DNA from: Paragonimus skrjabini miyazakii
Lineage: Eukaryota; Platyhelminthes; Trematoda; Plagiorchiida; Troglotrematidae
Direction: 5' to 3'
DNA: 64,000 bases
Assembly: GCA_014338405.1 (NCBI GenBank)
Contig: JTDE01000963.1
Span: 77,209-141,208, forward strand
Shown: positions 12,366 through 25,082 of the stretch, one piece after another
Position numbering within the stretch: position 1 is the first letter of the stretch
Layout: every line of letters starts with the position of its first letter
Notes under the pieces: model-generated
The model's database searches: none
What the model was told of the DNA's origin: nothing
Seen by the model: the letters and a program-made list of their open reading frames with translations, nothing else
Translations under genes and position numbers: made by a program

Positions 12366-13315
12366 CGAGTTGCTGCTGTTTGACTATTTCCGAACAGCAC
12401 AAACAATGCTAGATGCTACTTCGCGTTCTGCTGAGTACTTCGGAATGCGTTTTGCAACCTCAAAAAGCTTCTGGAAAATTGCTGTAATTACGTAGATTTA
12501 ATGTTAATGTTCGTATCAATGAAGACATTGTGGGAAGTTTGACAGACTTCTGATACTTGGGTAACAGTCTGTCCACCGATCTGTCCGTGGACCGCGAGTT
12601 GACAGCTCGTGTGGCAAAGGCTAGTACTGTTTTCGTAGGTCTTGGAAGACGTGCTTGGAAGAGCCATAGCCTGTAGCCGAGTACAAGGCTCTTTGTCTAC
12701 TGCTCAATGGTGCTGTCTATATTGCTTTACCACAGTGAAACTTGGACACTGTATTAGCGTTAGCTGAACTGTTTCCATTCGCAAGACGCATATTGGGTAT
12801 TCGGTGGTCGGTCATGGTTCCGAACGCCGAGATAGTGCGGCGAGCGGACATGGATAGAATGGAAGCCATGCTAAGGTTTAATCAACTTCGTCGTCTAGGT
12901 CACGTCCGTCGGATGAGAGATGACCGTATTCCGAAGCAGCTGCTGTACGGACAACTGAAATCAGGTAAGCGAAATCCTGGTGGTCAACAGCAAAGATATC
13001 AGGATGTTATCCATATAAGTCTTTCGCGTCGTAACCTTGATTTTAGATGTTCGGAAGACTTAGCGCTGAATCGGACGGTCTGGAGAAATGATCTGTACGT
13101 GCGTCTGTAAGTTCAGCGAGGATTTATTGCGTGGTCGAGAACAGAAGCGAGTGGTACGCAAGGTAACCATCAGTGTCATAGGTCGTGGTGACATGACTAT
13201 ATGGCGTTGCGCCGTGTTCGGTCGCGAATGCGCCGGCAGCCTCGGATTAATGAGTCACCAACATACTCATACACCGTCAGCCAAGAGACAACGAATACGT
13301 TAAACTCAAGTAGGT
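12366..13315 (+). pseudogene. LINE reverse transcriptase relic, C-terminal half with degenerate C2H2 zinc finger
   Basis: Coding similarity resumes with LLLFDYFRTAQTM and YFGMRFATSK, the part just after the catalytic motif. It continues through YLGNSLSTDLSVD, SILLYHSETWT, LRFNQLRRLGHVRRM, DDRIPKQLLYGQLK, GGQQQRYQDVI and FRCSEDLALNRTVWR to about 13110. A C2H2-like finger follows (13200-13290). It reads CAVF..., so the second Cys of C-x2-C is Phe here; the two His are present. The copy at 62938-63715 keeps all four ligands. Stops and frameshifts at about 12490, 12550 and 12745 break the frame. A C-terminal zinc finger is known in some RTE-like LINEs. Confidence 0.8.
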
Positions 13316-15840
13316 TATATCCGTTATATCCCTTTTTTTCTTGTTGTCATCGATCAACGACCACCGTCGTTTGCAAATTCACCCGTCACTTTTACAGAAA
13401 CATGAATCTCTATCTTTCCTTTTCTTCAGCTTTGTCGGTGTATTGTATGGTGCATATTTTGTCTGCTTTTCAATCCAAACTTGAATTCTGTTCTTCCTTC
13501 CTCTCCTTACTAGAATACACTAACATGTACTGCTATATTGAACTACTTCCTGCGTTATTTTTCAATGTTGGAGTCTGTTTATTTTTAGAGATATAGAGGT
13601 TTCAGTTTCGTGCTAGCCTATGAATTGGATAACTTGCATTTACCAGCTGGATACAAACGCCCCACTCACAAGTTTCCTGGTCTTATTCCTTCGGGTTTAC
13701 ACTGGATTCAGGGTGTGTGAGAAAAAAACACAGATGGTTCAGCAGAAATCATTTGTGATGAGTATTATGCGCAAGTGCTTTTTAGCTTCGATCACTGTTA
13801 CAGGCTAATAAGAAACGGGTGTCGCCAATCGTGTGTTTACATGTTCGAGGGCCGCATTCAGCGTAGTGCATCACTGCATGATAACTTACGTAAAAGGGAC
13901 GACATATACGTGTGATCACCAGTGTTAGGAGAACAACGGAACTTAGCGAGTTCAATGAGAAGACGGTTCACGGGTGGCGGACAACTGACACAGAAAATAA
14001 AAACGAACAAAAACAACGATGCGATGAGCGCATCACCGTGACTAGGTGATAACATGACGAGTCGGTTCGAAGTAATCAAAAAATACGTTGGTATTTTAGT
14101 GAAGCGATAATTGAGCTGGAGGGAGACTACCTGAACTGGACATAAATAACGAACTATTCAATGTAAACACATTCTAACGGACATGTGTTCCGAATGATTT
14201 GTGCACAGCGAAAGGATAAAAGTATCACAAATGGAAGAATGGTGCATAAACTGCGATAATGTCAAAAACAACAGCCAATTCAATAAGAGTTCAATTCCAA
14301 GCTTCACTTGTTTGTACAGTGTCTCAATTCGTAGTGATTCTAAAGGCAAATAATTCAGCTCGCTCTAAATTGACAAACAATGCAATACACTAATAATGAA
14401 GTTGTAAAAAAACACAGTAAGGTGGATCGTAATGAGAATACAGGGAGACAGCATTATTCAGAAGAAATGGGATCGTATGGTCACATTAGTCGAAGCTTCA
14501 GTCAATGAAAACAAACAGAACGGCACATAAGTGTGCTAGTCTATTCATTGATTAACCGCCCGTACAGAGAGTAGGCATGATGCACACAAACTTACACCAT
14601 TAACATTCATATCACAAAAAAATTCGTTAGGGTTCATCCCTTGAGGAAAAGGCCTTGTGACTCATCTGACCAATGGCTGGAAGCGCTAAAACAGATGACA
14701 GTATATGAGGCTCAGTTACACGAATATCTTTATGTAACTGAACTGCGTATGGAATAACTGCTAAGACGAGGTAGTAAAAAGCACCAAGGAAGCTGTCTTT
14801 AAAACGATACCTAAATCTCTCTTATATCTCAACTGGTTGTCTGTACGCAAGGCGGACATACTTTAGTGTTGATACACAAGTTTTCACGATTCAAGTCGTA
14901 TCTTTTCGATCGACCTCATACTTCCAGCCACTAGACTACGTAATCTACACACCGTACTGCAACAGCTGGAGTAAAAATATGGTCTAATATGCGGAGGGTG
15001 TTTTGTCATATACTAGGTAGCGAATGTGCGATCTTGGGTGGTAATTACATGTTCCTGATGACAGATCAAAATTTAGCCTTAATTGATAAAGTGATGCAAA
15101 ATATGAAATACTTAGGATCGAAAGGCAAAGATGTGGACGAGAAAGGCAATCACATAAGTCATTCATTGTCAGACCGATATGCAAGATATGGTCAGAACTT
15201 AGATGATAAAAGGTTCCCAATTGTGCCTAAGTAACTACACTGGCTAATAATGGAGACAGTATTGCAACAATTTTCGCTAATGCCGCATTACTTATTTCTA
15301 ATTGACTTAGGGTAGTTTAAGTGATCGCCAATGATCCAGTACTTGAAGTACGGTGTAATCAGATGGTATTTGGCGATTGTTTTACATTCCAAACTCTATT
15401 TTACACGTTTCACCGTGGTAGCACACTTCGTCATTAATATGATTTTGTGTTTGTGGCTTAAGTGAGTGTGTGAAGTGATGTCATTCCACCGATTTTGTTT
15501 TTCGATTAGCTTGTCTAAATTTCCCTTCATCACAGGAATAAAATAGACAAATGGAACACCTGGTTGAAGCTAATTCATTCCAGCACAATATACGATAAGA
15601 CAACCAGAGCGGTATGGCGGATGACTAAACCGAGTGCTCGACGTGAAGTTAGGTCCCAAGACAAAATGTACTCGCTGTTTGGCACACGGTACTAAATCTG
15701 TCAAAAATGCCGATAGCGATATAAGGCAAACATAGATGTGACTCGTCTCAGACAGAACTGTTTGAGAGCGACAAAAAAATAACCGGCCGATTGCCACCTG
15801 CGCTTACGTGTCCTGCTTGACCATGGGGATTACGGATATA

Positions 15841-15853
15841 GGGGGGGGGGGGG
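15841..15853. repeat. Poly-G tract (13 bp)
   Basis: An uninterrupted run of G, an unusual tract for an AT-leaning intron and prone to sequencing error. Confidence 0.9.
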
Positions 15854-17052
15854 CAGATTAGCTGCAGTTTATATCGAAAGTGAGTCACCGATGCAAGTTA
15901 CAGTGATGAAACGGAGATTTGAAAGAGATGTGAGGAAAAGTTGTTCACACACACACACACACACGGCTAAACAGTATACGCGTGCAAAACTGGCACAAAC
16001 GATCACAGCATCGGTCATTAATGAGGTACACAGACAATAACAAAGTGGGCTCGGAATCATTCATTTTCTTTAACAAAACAGTCTTAATCAAGTAGTGGTA
16101 GTAGGGTAGGGGAAACCGGGCACGTCGATTGACTTTATTTATTCAGGTAAGTCCGAAATAAAGAAGGAAACAACAACAACAACAAACCTCGCGATTACGA
16201 TAGCAATCCTGAATTGCATCGAGTTAATGGTGTTCAGACAGAAATGACTCCAGAAATTCGAAAAAACACCATGTAATTATACCTAGAACCTGACCTGGCC
16301 AGCATTTTCTAATTAAAAGTAACTAGACAGATTAGTGTACTGGTGCGTTTGTGTGAGTCTTACCAGTGATGTTTGACTCACGTCACACTATCCTTTCTAA
16401 GACATCAACAACGCAATATATACCATAACGCACAGATCAAGTTGATCAATGAGCGTGAACGTCACACAAAAATAACAGCTATTGGACCAGTTATCATCGC
16501 TGATACGATGTTGACTACCGGTAATATATATACCAAAGGAATTACCAGAAGACAAAACTAGTGATTAGCCATTTGAAAACGGAGAAGTCAAAGAACATTG
16601 GATAAAACAAAGTCAATGACGATCGAAATATCCAACGGTTAGATGAAATTTCACAATTCGCGCTCAGACTCAACTTTCATCAAACTTATGCATTTTAAAA
16701 TGACATGTAGACAATGTTTATTACTGTGATAGATACTGGGCCCTTTTTTAGGCCGAACGTAGCACGACACCACCATGGAGGAAATGGCGCGACGAGTTTT
16801 AACACAAAACGCTGGCAGTGGAGCATCTCGCATCGTCAAAAAATGAGCGGTGGTGCATGCACATCGTTTGATACATTTTTGACAGACGGAAGAGCTGCAA
16901 AGGCCGTGTACGTTGACACGTGAGGCATGAGAAGATAAACTTGTAAGCACGTACACTCAAAATCCGTGTGCAAAATGACCGGGCTCGAGGCACACACAAA
17001 ATGCGATCGGCCCGATATGCCTCCAATCTCAAATGCAAATATGTAAACATAC

Positions 17053-17070
17053 CCACACACACACACACAC
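17053..17070. repeat. (AC)n microsatellite
   Basis: Dinucleotide tract ACACAC, pure over about 18 bp. A similar tract lies at 15949-15964. Confidence 0.9.
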
Positions 17071-17317
17071 AGGCCCGAGCACACGTTTAAGCGTGCCAGT
17101 GCATAAAGATCGAATGGGTGACTAAGCGAGCATCTACGCGCGTGCGCACACAAAGAAAGCTACCAGATGTTCACCGGGGGTCGACCGAACGCGCCTACAC
17201 AGGAGCGCACGACTGTGCAAACAAAACTACTATGCGTTCTAGAAATGACGAGAAAAGGGTCAGACATACGTCGTGGATAATATGCAACAATAAAATCAAC
17301 CGTTCATTTAAAGACCG

Positions 17318-17530
17318 ACAGGGGCTATGGGGACATGGAACGTGCGTACGTCGTTGGGTCGATGCAGCGCCAGGCGGCCAGAAATCTACACCATATTGAT
17401 TACTATGGAACCGAGTCGCTGCGGTGTTGATACTGCAACCTTGAGTGAGGTAAAGCATGCATACCAAAGTGAACCTCGAGAAGTAGGCGTTGGTAACACC
17501 TTCCGGTGGATGAGTTGCCCAGCAGGCGTT
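17318..17530 (+). pseudogene. LINE apurinic endonuclease relic, N-terminal piece
   Basis: The plus frame from 17327 reads GTWNVRTSLGR, matching the GTWNVRTL start of APE-type endonucleases of RTE-like LINEs. It continues with ATLSEVKHAYQSE (normally a SETRF-like block carrying the catalytic Glu, here EV) and REVGVGNTFRW (normally REVGAGYTFFW). Similarity fades after about 17530. Only the first 70 or so residues of the domain remain, and no RT follows. It lies in the region that would be NDR intron 4, in the opposite orientation to the gene. Confidence 0.65.
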
Positions 17531-18505
17531 CTGGAGCATAGCGACTTGCAGCCGGTGATCACAACAACCCGAGGATACTGGACAAACCGCGAGCACTAGC
17601 TCCCAAATCATGCACTAATACACCCACCCACCTGTCTACATACAAAAAGAGGACAGTAGGTGATTAATCCCAGTGCGACGAAGCGAGTGCGAACTGCGGC
17701 CAAAGAATGAGTATAAATTCAAATCTCTCATACATCATCTGAGAACACCACTCACTGAACAAAGAAGCGGGTCGAGACCTAAGGAATTAAATACATTCTG
17801 CTGCCATCAGTGCAAACACTTGGAAATATTCTGTATTTCATACCGTGCACTTAGCGGCATAACTTAGTCGAACGTGGAATCAACCGTGAAAACGAGGGGG
17901 AAAAAACTGAATAAAAATAACAGACTCCACATCAAATATCAACGAGCTATGTTGGCTACAGTGTATGACCAAATGTACAAACGTGGCAAAAGACACATAG
18001 GCCAGAGTTTCACTATCGGGCTAAGGTGAATGAAAGCAGTGGCAAACAGGTAGACACGTTGCTCCAGGAGGTAAGCTATTTGGGAGAAGGTGAGAAAAGA
18101 CAGAATAAGTTGTGTATATTGTTTTTGTGAACACAGGCGTTAATACTGACTCTCCGGTTAACACTTGGAACACAGCCGAACCGATCGAACCAAACCAATC
18201 TGAGGCTGATGAAATGATAGATTGAACAGGCAGCATAATAATGTGGCACGCGTGGATTTATAAGGGTGTCTCACAAACGGATCGACTATGGTCAATATGA
18301 AATGTGTGGTGGCGGAAACTCAATCTAATAAGGAGCTGCAAGGGATGCAAAGCAATTCGTCCATCACTAGCCAACAAATATACGCAATAACCTCATAGAA
18401 AAGTAGACAAAATAAGCTTTTATAAGGTGTGTGCGCGACCAGAACAGATGTTCACATCGCTTAGTGATGAAACTAGGGTTACAGTGCTAAGACGTAAGTA
18501 CATAC
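17531..18505. other. Start of NDR intron 4; nothing else recognised
   Basis: Directly downstream (minus strand) of the exon 4 donor at 18505-18500. No acceptor followed by the expected kinase subdomain V-VI residues was found here. Confidence 0.6.
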
Positions 18506-18629
18506 CGCCGGGCAAGAACTCCATGACCAAGTACAGGTTGACCGAGTCCTGAAACGAATAGAACATCTTGACGACCCAAGGATTGTCAGCTTTGACCAAA
18601 ATATCACGTTCCGCGCGCACGTGAGCAAC
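18506..18629 (-). CDS. STK38: NDR/STK38-type kinase, coding exon 4 (subdomains III-V)
   Basis: The exon runs from 18629, after a TATCTAG acceptor, to 18506, before a strong GTATGT donor, and ends in phase 1. It encodes VAHVRAERDILVKADNPWV, KMFYSFQDSVNLYLVMEF and LPGG (last Gly split). This is the alpha-C helix with its conserved Glu (AERDIL), the following strands and the hinge (MEFLPGG) of an NDR kinase, nearly identical to animal NDR1/2 and fly Tricornered. NDR kinases are Hippo-network Ser/Thr kinases activated by MOB proteins and MST/Hippo kinases. They control cell shape, neurite and dendrite growth and the cell cycle. The next exon should begin with the GDMMTLL block and is not visible to the left. 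Confidence 0.96.
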
Positions 18630-19654
18630 CTAGATATCGCGAAGAAGAGGAAGAAACACAGGATGCGGTGTAAACAAAATTAATAGGAGGATGGAAATAG
18701 TAAGACGAACGGACAAAGGTGCTAGACGCTCAACGAAAGTAAATTAATCAACGAGTAAAGGGCATGAAACCTCAGACGCCAACAACTACCCCTATACGAC
18801 TAAGAGTTGATGGGGCAAAGTAGGCACGCTGCGGAATATATTAGTTCTGTAAAGTAACTACTACTCTACTGGATGCACAAATAAATTTATACGAACAAAA
18901 CAGTACATGAATCATACAGCAGCCAGGTTGATCACCTAGAAAATTTAAAACGCACACGCAAAAACGTATAAACGCGCATTGGAAAACTCAGATGACGGAA
19001 ATATACGGAGGGCGTAAGAGGCACTCACAGAGCGTTTAATCCAAATTGGAACGTGAGATGGCATGTGGACCGTTTCCTAAACCGTAAACATACTTTAACA
19101 CGTCTTGAATAAGTACAACCTCTTAAAATACGGACATTTAGTGAAATACAATTGTAACCGTCCCACCATGAGTATTGGTGGATTAAGTGACTGAAATAGC
19201 CAGACCCTCTTTTGCTGCAAACATGCCATCCAGTTCAAATCATTAAGTAAGGGGATCTGGATGAGATCTCTCAAGCTAACTCATTTCTTCGATCTGAACA
19301 GTCGGGAAGTACCAAAGCCATAGGATCAATTAAATTCAAAATTCGTTGTGGAATCTAAAAATGGCTAACTATGTGCACATATATTGACGACAACTATTGT
19401 TCATTTGGCCATTCGAATATATAGGTGATGCTTAGTTCTTTCTAGTGGGATGAGTTATAGTCTCTTAAATGACCAGGCTCCCATAATTCCCAATAGCTAC
19501 CGCCTCCAATCCGTTAGCCCTTTGAACACAGTCCACTTGCGGTCGATATGTGTAGTCACCATCGATGGTAGCGCGAACATAGAATCAATGACATACACTA
19601 TTTAGAGGATGATGCACGCATGCTATCCAACTTGGCGTTAGAATAGGCATTCAC

Positions 19655-19703
<49 letters not shown>
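19655..19703. repeat. (AT)n microsatellite, 49 bp
   Basis: A pure TA dinucleotide tract inside NDR intron 3. Likely length-polymorphic. Confidence 0.97.
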
Positions 19704-19706
<3 letters not shown>

Positions 19707-19764
19707 CGGGAATGATGAATGCGACGACGCCAGAGAAAACCAGTCCCGCCCAGTTTACGTGCTA

Positions 19765-19835
19765 CAGGATGTTCGCTGTCACGTGAAACGTGAGGACGTT
19801 GTTCAGCTGTTTAAGTTTGGACAGAGATAACTGCC
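19765..19835 (+). pseudogene. Possible LINE endonuclease start (weak)
   Basis: The plus frame reads FAVT, a TGA stop where Trp would be expected, then NVRTLFSCL. This resembles the TWNVRTL start of LINE endonucleases, as at 17327. Downstream residues do not extend the match, so this may be chance. Confidence 0.28.
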
Positions 19836-20441
19836 GTTTCAACGCGGAGTCGTGTGAGTGACATCCGAACAATGTCAGTACTCACCTACCACAGCCTCGA
19901 TGATAGCAGAATCTAGACGAGGTGTTCGTAACAGCTTTCACAGCGAACAGCTGCAGTCAAACAAATAGATTCGTGTAATTGAACTGCGTAAAATTCGAAA
20001 CAACGGTCAAAATAGTTTTGTCGCTGTGAAAAATTGAGTGAGGCCTATACGATACGACATACAATAAGTTATAATGAACACAATCAGAATGAAAAATGCA
20101 AAAATGCCATCGTTAGCGATGGCTGGTGTTCCACGCCCGAGGGGTAATCGTACAGGTCGATGGAGCCAGATCACAAGAGGATAATTTTGTCTAAAATATT
20201 AACTTCGTAACTTATGCACAAACCTAATTACATCCCTCGTTATCCACACTAAAGAGTTTTGTGTGCCATTCGACAAGTGCACCACTAACGAACACAAAGT
20301 GTAAGTCTAACATGTAAAAATACTGATAGGCGCAGAAATCGAGGGAAAGCAAAGCTAACAGACAGTTCCAATTACTGAACATGAAGTATAGCAGCACAAA
20401 ATTAGCAGCCCAAACCGAAAAGTTAAAAATAGTTGGCGAAC

Positions 20442-20525
20442 CTGATCTTTTTGTAACATGTCAGCCTTGTGAAGAATTTTCATAGCATAAATGTAACCGT
20501 TGTCTTGTTTCTGGACCAGACGGAC
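20442..20525 (-). CDS. STK38: NDR/STK38-type kinase, coding exon 3 (VAIK lysine region)
   Basis: Acceptor TGTACAG ends at 20526; the exon is 84 nt (28 codons), phase 0 at both ends; donor GTTCGC starts at 20441. It encodes VRLVQKQDNGYIYAMKIL and HKADMLQKDQ. This is the strand following the glycine loop and the subdomain II lysine (YAMKIL) that contacts ATP phosphates. The block is diagnostic for NDR kinases (family form VRLVQKKDTG..YAMKILRKADM). The donor departs from GTRAGT but keeps GT. Joining to exons 2 and 4 preserves frame exactly as in animal NDR proteins. Confidence 0.96.
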
Positions 20526-23079
20526 CTGTACAGAGAATAGACGGAACAAAAGCCACTCCGATTAAAAGCAGAACCGTATGACACATTTTAAGTGTGATTT
20601 GATAACGAAACTTAAACCTACGTAAGAATCAGAGCATGAATCCGGCTCACACGCATGCACTTGATCCCCTTACCAGGTCGTAGGTTATTCAACGGGCAAC
20701 GAAAAGATGTGTAGTGAGAAAACTAGACCGGGGCCTAGAAGCTCGTATAGAAAGTATCATACACCAGTTCAGCTGGGTCCCGGATAGACGTATCACTATT
20801 GTGTAGTCAACTAGATGATTCTGACCACGTAATTACTAAACGCAATCTGACAGTGAGTTAGGCCCTCAATAGTTTCAACAACAAAGCGGAGTCTTCGAGA
20901 GCAAGAACATCTGCCAATTAAACTTTAAAAACTTGAAATTGCAAACAGATTAACACTTGTAGAAGAAAAACATAAAGTACGCTTTCAAAAACGGCCTAGC
21001 AGCTCTGTTTTCTAAGTTAAACATACACGAAGAATTTGAGAAAAACCCGGACGAGGTGAAACTTAAATAAACTTGCCGTAGTAACTGAGACTGTGAGATA
21101 CAACATATCACATCATAAAAAATTAGCACAAAACAGTGACTACTGTATTGTACGGAGACGCTCGAGTATGCAAGTGTTCATTGTGTCAAGATGAAAGGGA
21201 CATGACCGTTCTGTAAATAGGCCATCGATCTGCGAGTAACGTTTCAGGGTAGCGAGCAATTCACGCGGGCGTGCGTGCATGCCTGCGGACGGTATTCGGA
21301 TTAAATGCGAGGCAAAACACGTCGTGTAACTATGCGATGTGCTCGCGACGAGGAGACTTGAACCTGTGAGGCATGCACACACAAACACACATGCACAAAA
21401 AGTGAAGACCGACTGGATCTGATCGCGGGGACCATGCCGATGCACAGTGTCAGCACGGAAATCAGAAGAAATGTAGTCAATCTGTGTTGGCCACAAATTA
21501 GCATATTTGAGCAAGATAGCACACTGTGTGCACGATCTGGTATTCACATACCAAGCAGAGGGATGGACTCGCGTCAGTTTAAGCCTGCAGTGTGTAACAT
21601 TACGCATGCGTCGATTGATAGAAAAGCTATGGTCAAAGGTTTGTTGAGTCTCAGACTCGCTTGTCTTCACATGCTGAATTGAGAATTCTTACTTCAGCAA
21701 TCAATCCCACGAAGTTCACTTACCACATTCGGGGGTCATGCTAAAAAAAATTGCTATCAGAATGCGCTGACCCGGAATATACGTACAACTGCTATTGAAG
21801 TATCGGTTGGATACCTTCCGACTGAGGATACATTCTTGTGCTAATCACACTGATACGAGGTAATAGTGTTCACTTTAATTCAATAACCGGTTGAGAAATG
21901 TATTCAGTCGACAACACAACGAACGCTTGTTATCCGATCTAACCACGACTACGCCAGGTTACTATCAGTTTGTTCAGTTAGCTAAAACATTTCCTCCCGG
22001 GGTATATAAAGCACTTTATTGAATTGACCTGAATATATACAGTCACTGTGTGAGAAAAATGGCAACAAACAACATAAACCATGTTTCCGTCCTATAGATG
22101 AACAGCTTCGGAAAAAAAACTGTCAACTGGAGAAAGACAATTCGTCTGCCTGAAGGATCACTATAAGTGGGCCTATGGCGTGAAGAAACGCAGTTCAAAG
22201 CTCGACTCATGCATAATATGGGATTACGAATAATTTGATTGCGAAATACATTGGCTAAAGGTTCACGTTAAACGCTTGATCATCCAGATATCCGGTCGAC
22301 CGTTGAACTGGACGAAGTGGATGCTTAAACCTCCAATCCGAGCAACCAAATTCATTACTATTCTCAACGCCAAAGTATTACACTATGCTTATCGCTATAC
22401 AATTTATTAAACCAAGTGAACTGAGCATCATGAGGCTGCTGAAACATGAACAGGGCATCAAGTCCTCGGCCAGGAGCATGCTAATCCGCACCGAGTTGCC
22501 AAGGGCGTAAGCTCACTGATCAGTAGAGTTGTAAATGGAAAGCCTGATTTTGTTGTCTTGTGCTGACGATCAGAAGTACGTGTCAAGCAAAGCATCTGAA
22601 GTAGGCATTCAATGACTGACTAAATCAAATCAGAGGCAAGAGGTAGAAAATCACCTTCATAAGGAACCGGTAGTGTCTTGGTGACTTAATCATTGCGTCA
22701 TGAGCATACACACAACGTCAAGTAATTCGTTAAACGTGGTCGCGTGACGGCCTGTTTAAGAACACGTGACAGGATATAGCACGAAATCGTTCGATCACGA
22801 ATACCGTTGTATCAAAGTTCAGAGTTGCGTATATGAGCGATAAAACATGCATCGAACGATATCACATCAAGGTCACAAGGTCTCATCATTCTGAGGTGAT
22901 TCGGAAACGCTATGGAACATGAACTAACTAGTACCGAAATGAAGACACACAAGGTTCTGTAATGTAAACAAACCAAACTCCCCAAAATACACAACTTGAA
23001 AGTTGTTCAACAATTCCAGTAGCGCAATTTCTAAACCATCACAACCCACGTACAATCACGCAACCAGTTCCGCGGAATA
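20526..23079. other. NDR intron 2, 3' part; no recognised feature
   Basis: No protein motif recognised. The frame at 21140-21670 (minus, 176 codons) is the longest here, but its residues (many Cys/His without a domain pattern, stretches of CVFVCAC) look like translated simple sequence. I see no splice-flanked coding evidence. Confidence 0.55.
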
Positions 23080-24150
23080 CGACAGCTTCGATCATTCGAC
23101 ATAAAGCGTATTCAACGACCGTAAACTCCGCCGTATCTCATGTGTGATCAGTGGTAGGGCTTCGCTACTACAAAACAAAATACATTTATGAGCATTAGTC
23201 GCCAGGGTTCTCCGGTTCGAGTAACGTTCAACGAATGAGTCCTATCTCATCCTTTCTCTTTAATCACGTGAAAAAAGATATTCTGAAAAGCCATTCGGAG
23301 GTTCACAGGATATCGGAGTGCAGTTTCGGCCAGGCAGAAATTATATCACTATTGGGTAACAGACAACATTGTTTTACTTGGTTCTTCTACAAACAACACA
23401 CAAACTATACTGAACCGTTGAAACGATGACTTGCCAACATGGTGTGTAGTCTGCCCCATAAAAGTGTAAAACGTTGTTAAAAGGTTGTGTTGTCCCTGGG
23501 CCCAATTTTTGCCACCGAGTGTGAGCTGTCTGTTTCTTGACCACTTCACTTGCCTGGGTAGTGTCGATCCAGTAGTCCGTAGTATAACTAAGTAATGTAA
23601 TATGCCTGTTCATCTAGACAACGAAAACTGGTAGCGCATGCGCAAGTCTTCCACATCTGTGGGTGTCGCGGAAATGCCGGGTAGTCCATTATAGGGATGG
23701 ATTACAATGCGGCTGTGCGTTTGATATTGCCCTATGGACCAGGGGCTTGATATACCCAAGCAGAAGGTACACAGATGTCCTCTGCAATCGACAACCGTTG
23801 TCTTCGTCCGTTAACCTGTCTCACGTGGACTGACTGTGTGAACAATACAAGAGTTGATCGACGTGCAACTGGAAAGCAGACAAGTTTGCAATTGGTAACC
23901 AAGGTAGTGAAAATGCATAGTCCGTGCTGGTTGAGTCACGTGCCTCATGTGACGGAGCACTGCCGCGCTGTTCATTACACCATGTAGCTGTTGGCAACTG
24001 GGAAAAATCGAAAGATGACCAAGCCATGACATAGTCAAGGGCTACGAGTATGTTGGCTACTCTACTGAATAAAGTTGAGAGTTGCCTATTGACAGAATAG
24101 AAAGTGCGTGACTATCCACATCGCCAGTTTGAAAGGCTATCGGACACGGT
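23080..24150 (+). pseudogene. RTE-type LINE relic, RT palm to C-terminus, heavily decayed
   Basis: Plus-strand blocks occur in the correct order. SPISSFLFNHVKKDILKSHS (23235) corresponds to the SPFLFNFVIDDILE palm block. HLWVSRKCRVVHYRD (about 23655) corresponds to the HLWRR..RLS..GRVY block. IDNRCLRPLTCLTWTDCVNN (23790) corresponds to FDHRCLR..A.I.W..RVSN. WLSHVPHVTEHCRAVHYTM (23935) and EKSKDDQAMT then LNKVESC (24005-24085) correspond to the end of the ORF. Every block lies in a different frame or carries stops. The catalytic YADD block was not recognised. The element sits in NDR intron 2, antisense to the gene. Confidence 0.7.
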
Positions 24151-24809
24151 GGAGGGGTCGAGGTCAATAGCGAGCACGTATGAGTAAGATTGTTGACCCT
24201 TCCTTATAACTGTCCTGTGTTTGGCCCACTTTTTTCACACTGTAACGTGTCACTTCGTAGGTAAAAAGGCAGACCCAGAGATAGCCTGAGCCAAAGTGCA
24301 AACGAGTAAGGTTCAAAGATGAAAATGTATGCATATACATCTCCCTTGTGTTCGCAATAAGACAGCTGTAGAGTACCATAGACTTGCTAACAGTTGACGA
24401 TCGACTAAACTCATTCGCTAAACAGCGAGTAAAGGAGATAAGGTTCAACTTTCGGCTAAATAACACCCAAATTGAAAAAGCTGCATTCTCGTACTGATTA
24501 GAAAACACACTAACGATTGCGGGTCAGGGGCGAACAAAGACGGTAGTACGGCATCTGAAACAACCATAAGGTGTCTGACTGAATTTATACTGTAGGAACA
24601 CTGGCTAAAATCCACGAATGGAAAGATATACGGATTCTCCGCAAGTTTATGCAGAATTTTAAGACGGTTACGGAAGGATCCACGAGAACAATGTAATTAT
24701 AACATAAAAGGCAACTCTTACAGGTTGCCTTAAACAATCTTTTCATAAACAACAGAATGCCAGTCCTCCAAAAATTACCCACAAACTTGGTCCTCTACGT
24801 CCGAAATAA
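24151..24809. other. NDR intron 2, no recognised feature
   Basis: The frame 24164-24508 (minus, 114 codons) has no assignable domain. Nothing else is visible. Confidence 0.5.
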
Positions 24810-25082
24810 AACTTGGAATGGTTGGCAGCATCCAATTCCGGATTAGTCTGTCACAACCGTAACACAGTTCGCTGTTGTATAATTGATGCTATTTGAGTTT
24901 ACGACTATGTAAGTTGTGTGCATGACTTGCCGAGCCTTTGGTTCATGCTTGTCAGTGTGTGTTACCATTCCAGATTCCCGTTGTACTCCGCCCTTCAGAA
25001 GAATGCTGTTCCTTGGTTGCACTTTACACAACGGCCGGAACCAAAAGACAACTGTGCATAACACACCACAAACGGCTTGCAC

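Larger units (their letters stand above)
13316..17310. other. No recognisable gene; simple repeats only
   Basis: Holds a G13 run (15841-15853), an (AC)n tract (about 15949-15964), a (CAA)n tract (about 16170-16185) and another (AC)n (about 17053-17070). Frames such as 14989-15234 (plus, 81 codons) and 13201-13596 have no residue pattern I recognise. No NDR kinase exon is visible on the minus strand. Confidence 0.5.
18630..20441. other. NDR intron 3 (1.8 kb)
   Basis: Bounded by the exon 3 donor (GTTCGC at 20441) and exon 4 acceptor (TAG at 18630). It contains a long (AT)n tract at 19655-19703 and a possible LINE endonuclease scrap near 19768. The remainder shows nothing recognisable. Confidence 0.85.

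Noticed and set aside
18000..18040. FIHL string on the minus strand, considered as the FIHRDIKPDN kinase motif
   Set aside because: Residues after FIH are LSPIVKLW, with no Asp or Asn at catalytic positions; chance match.
21140..21670. 176-codon open frame on the minus strand in NDR intron 2
   Set aside because: No recognisable domain, Cys-rich stretches look like translated repeats (ACACAC-type), overlapping frames on the opposite strand are similarly open, and no splice or start context supports it.
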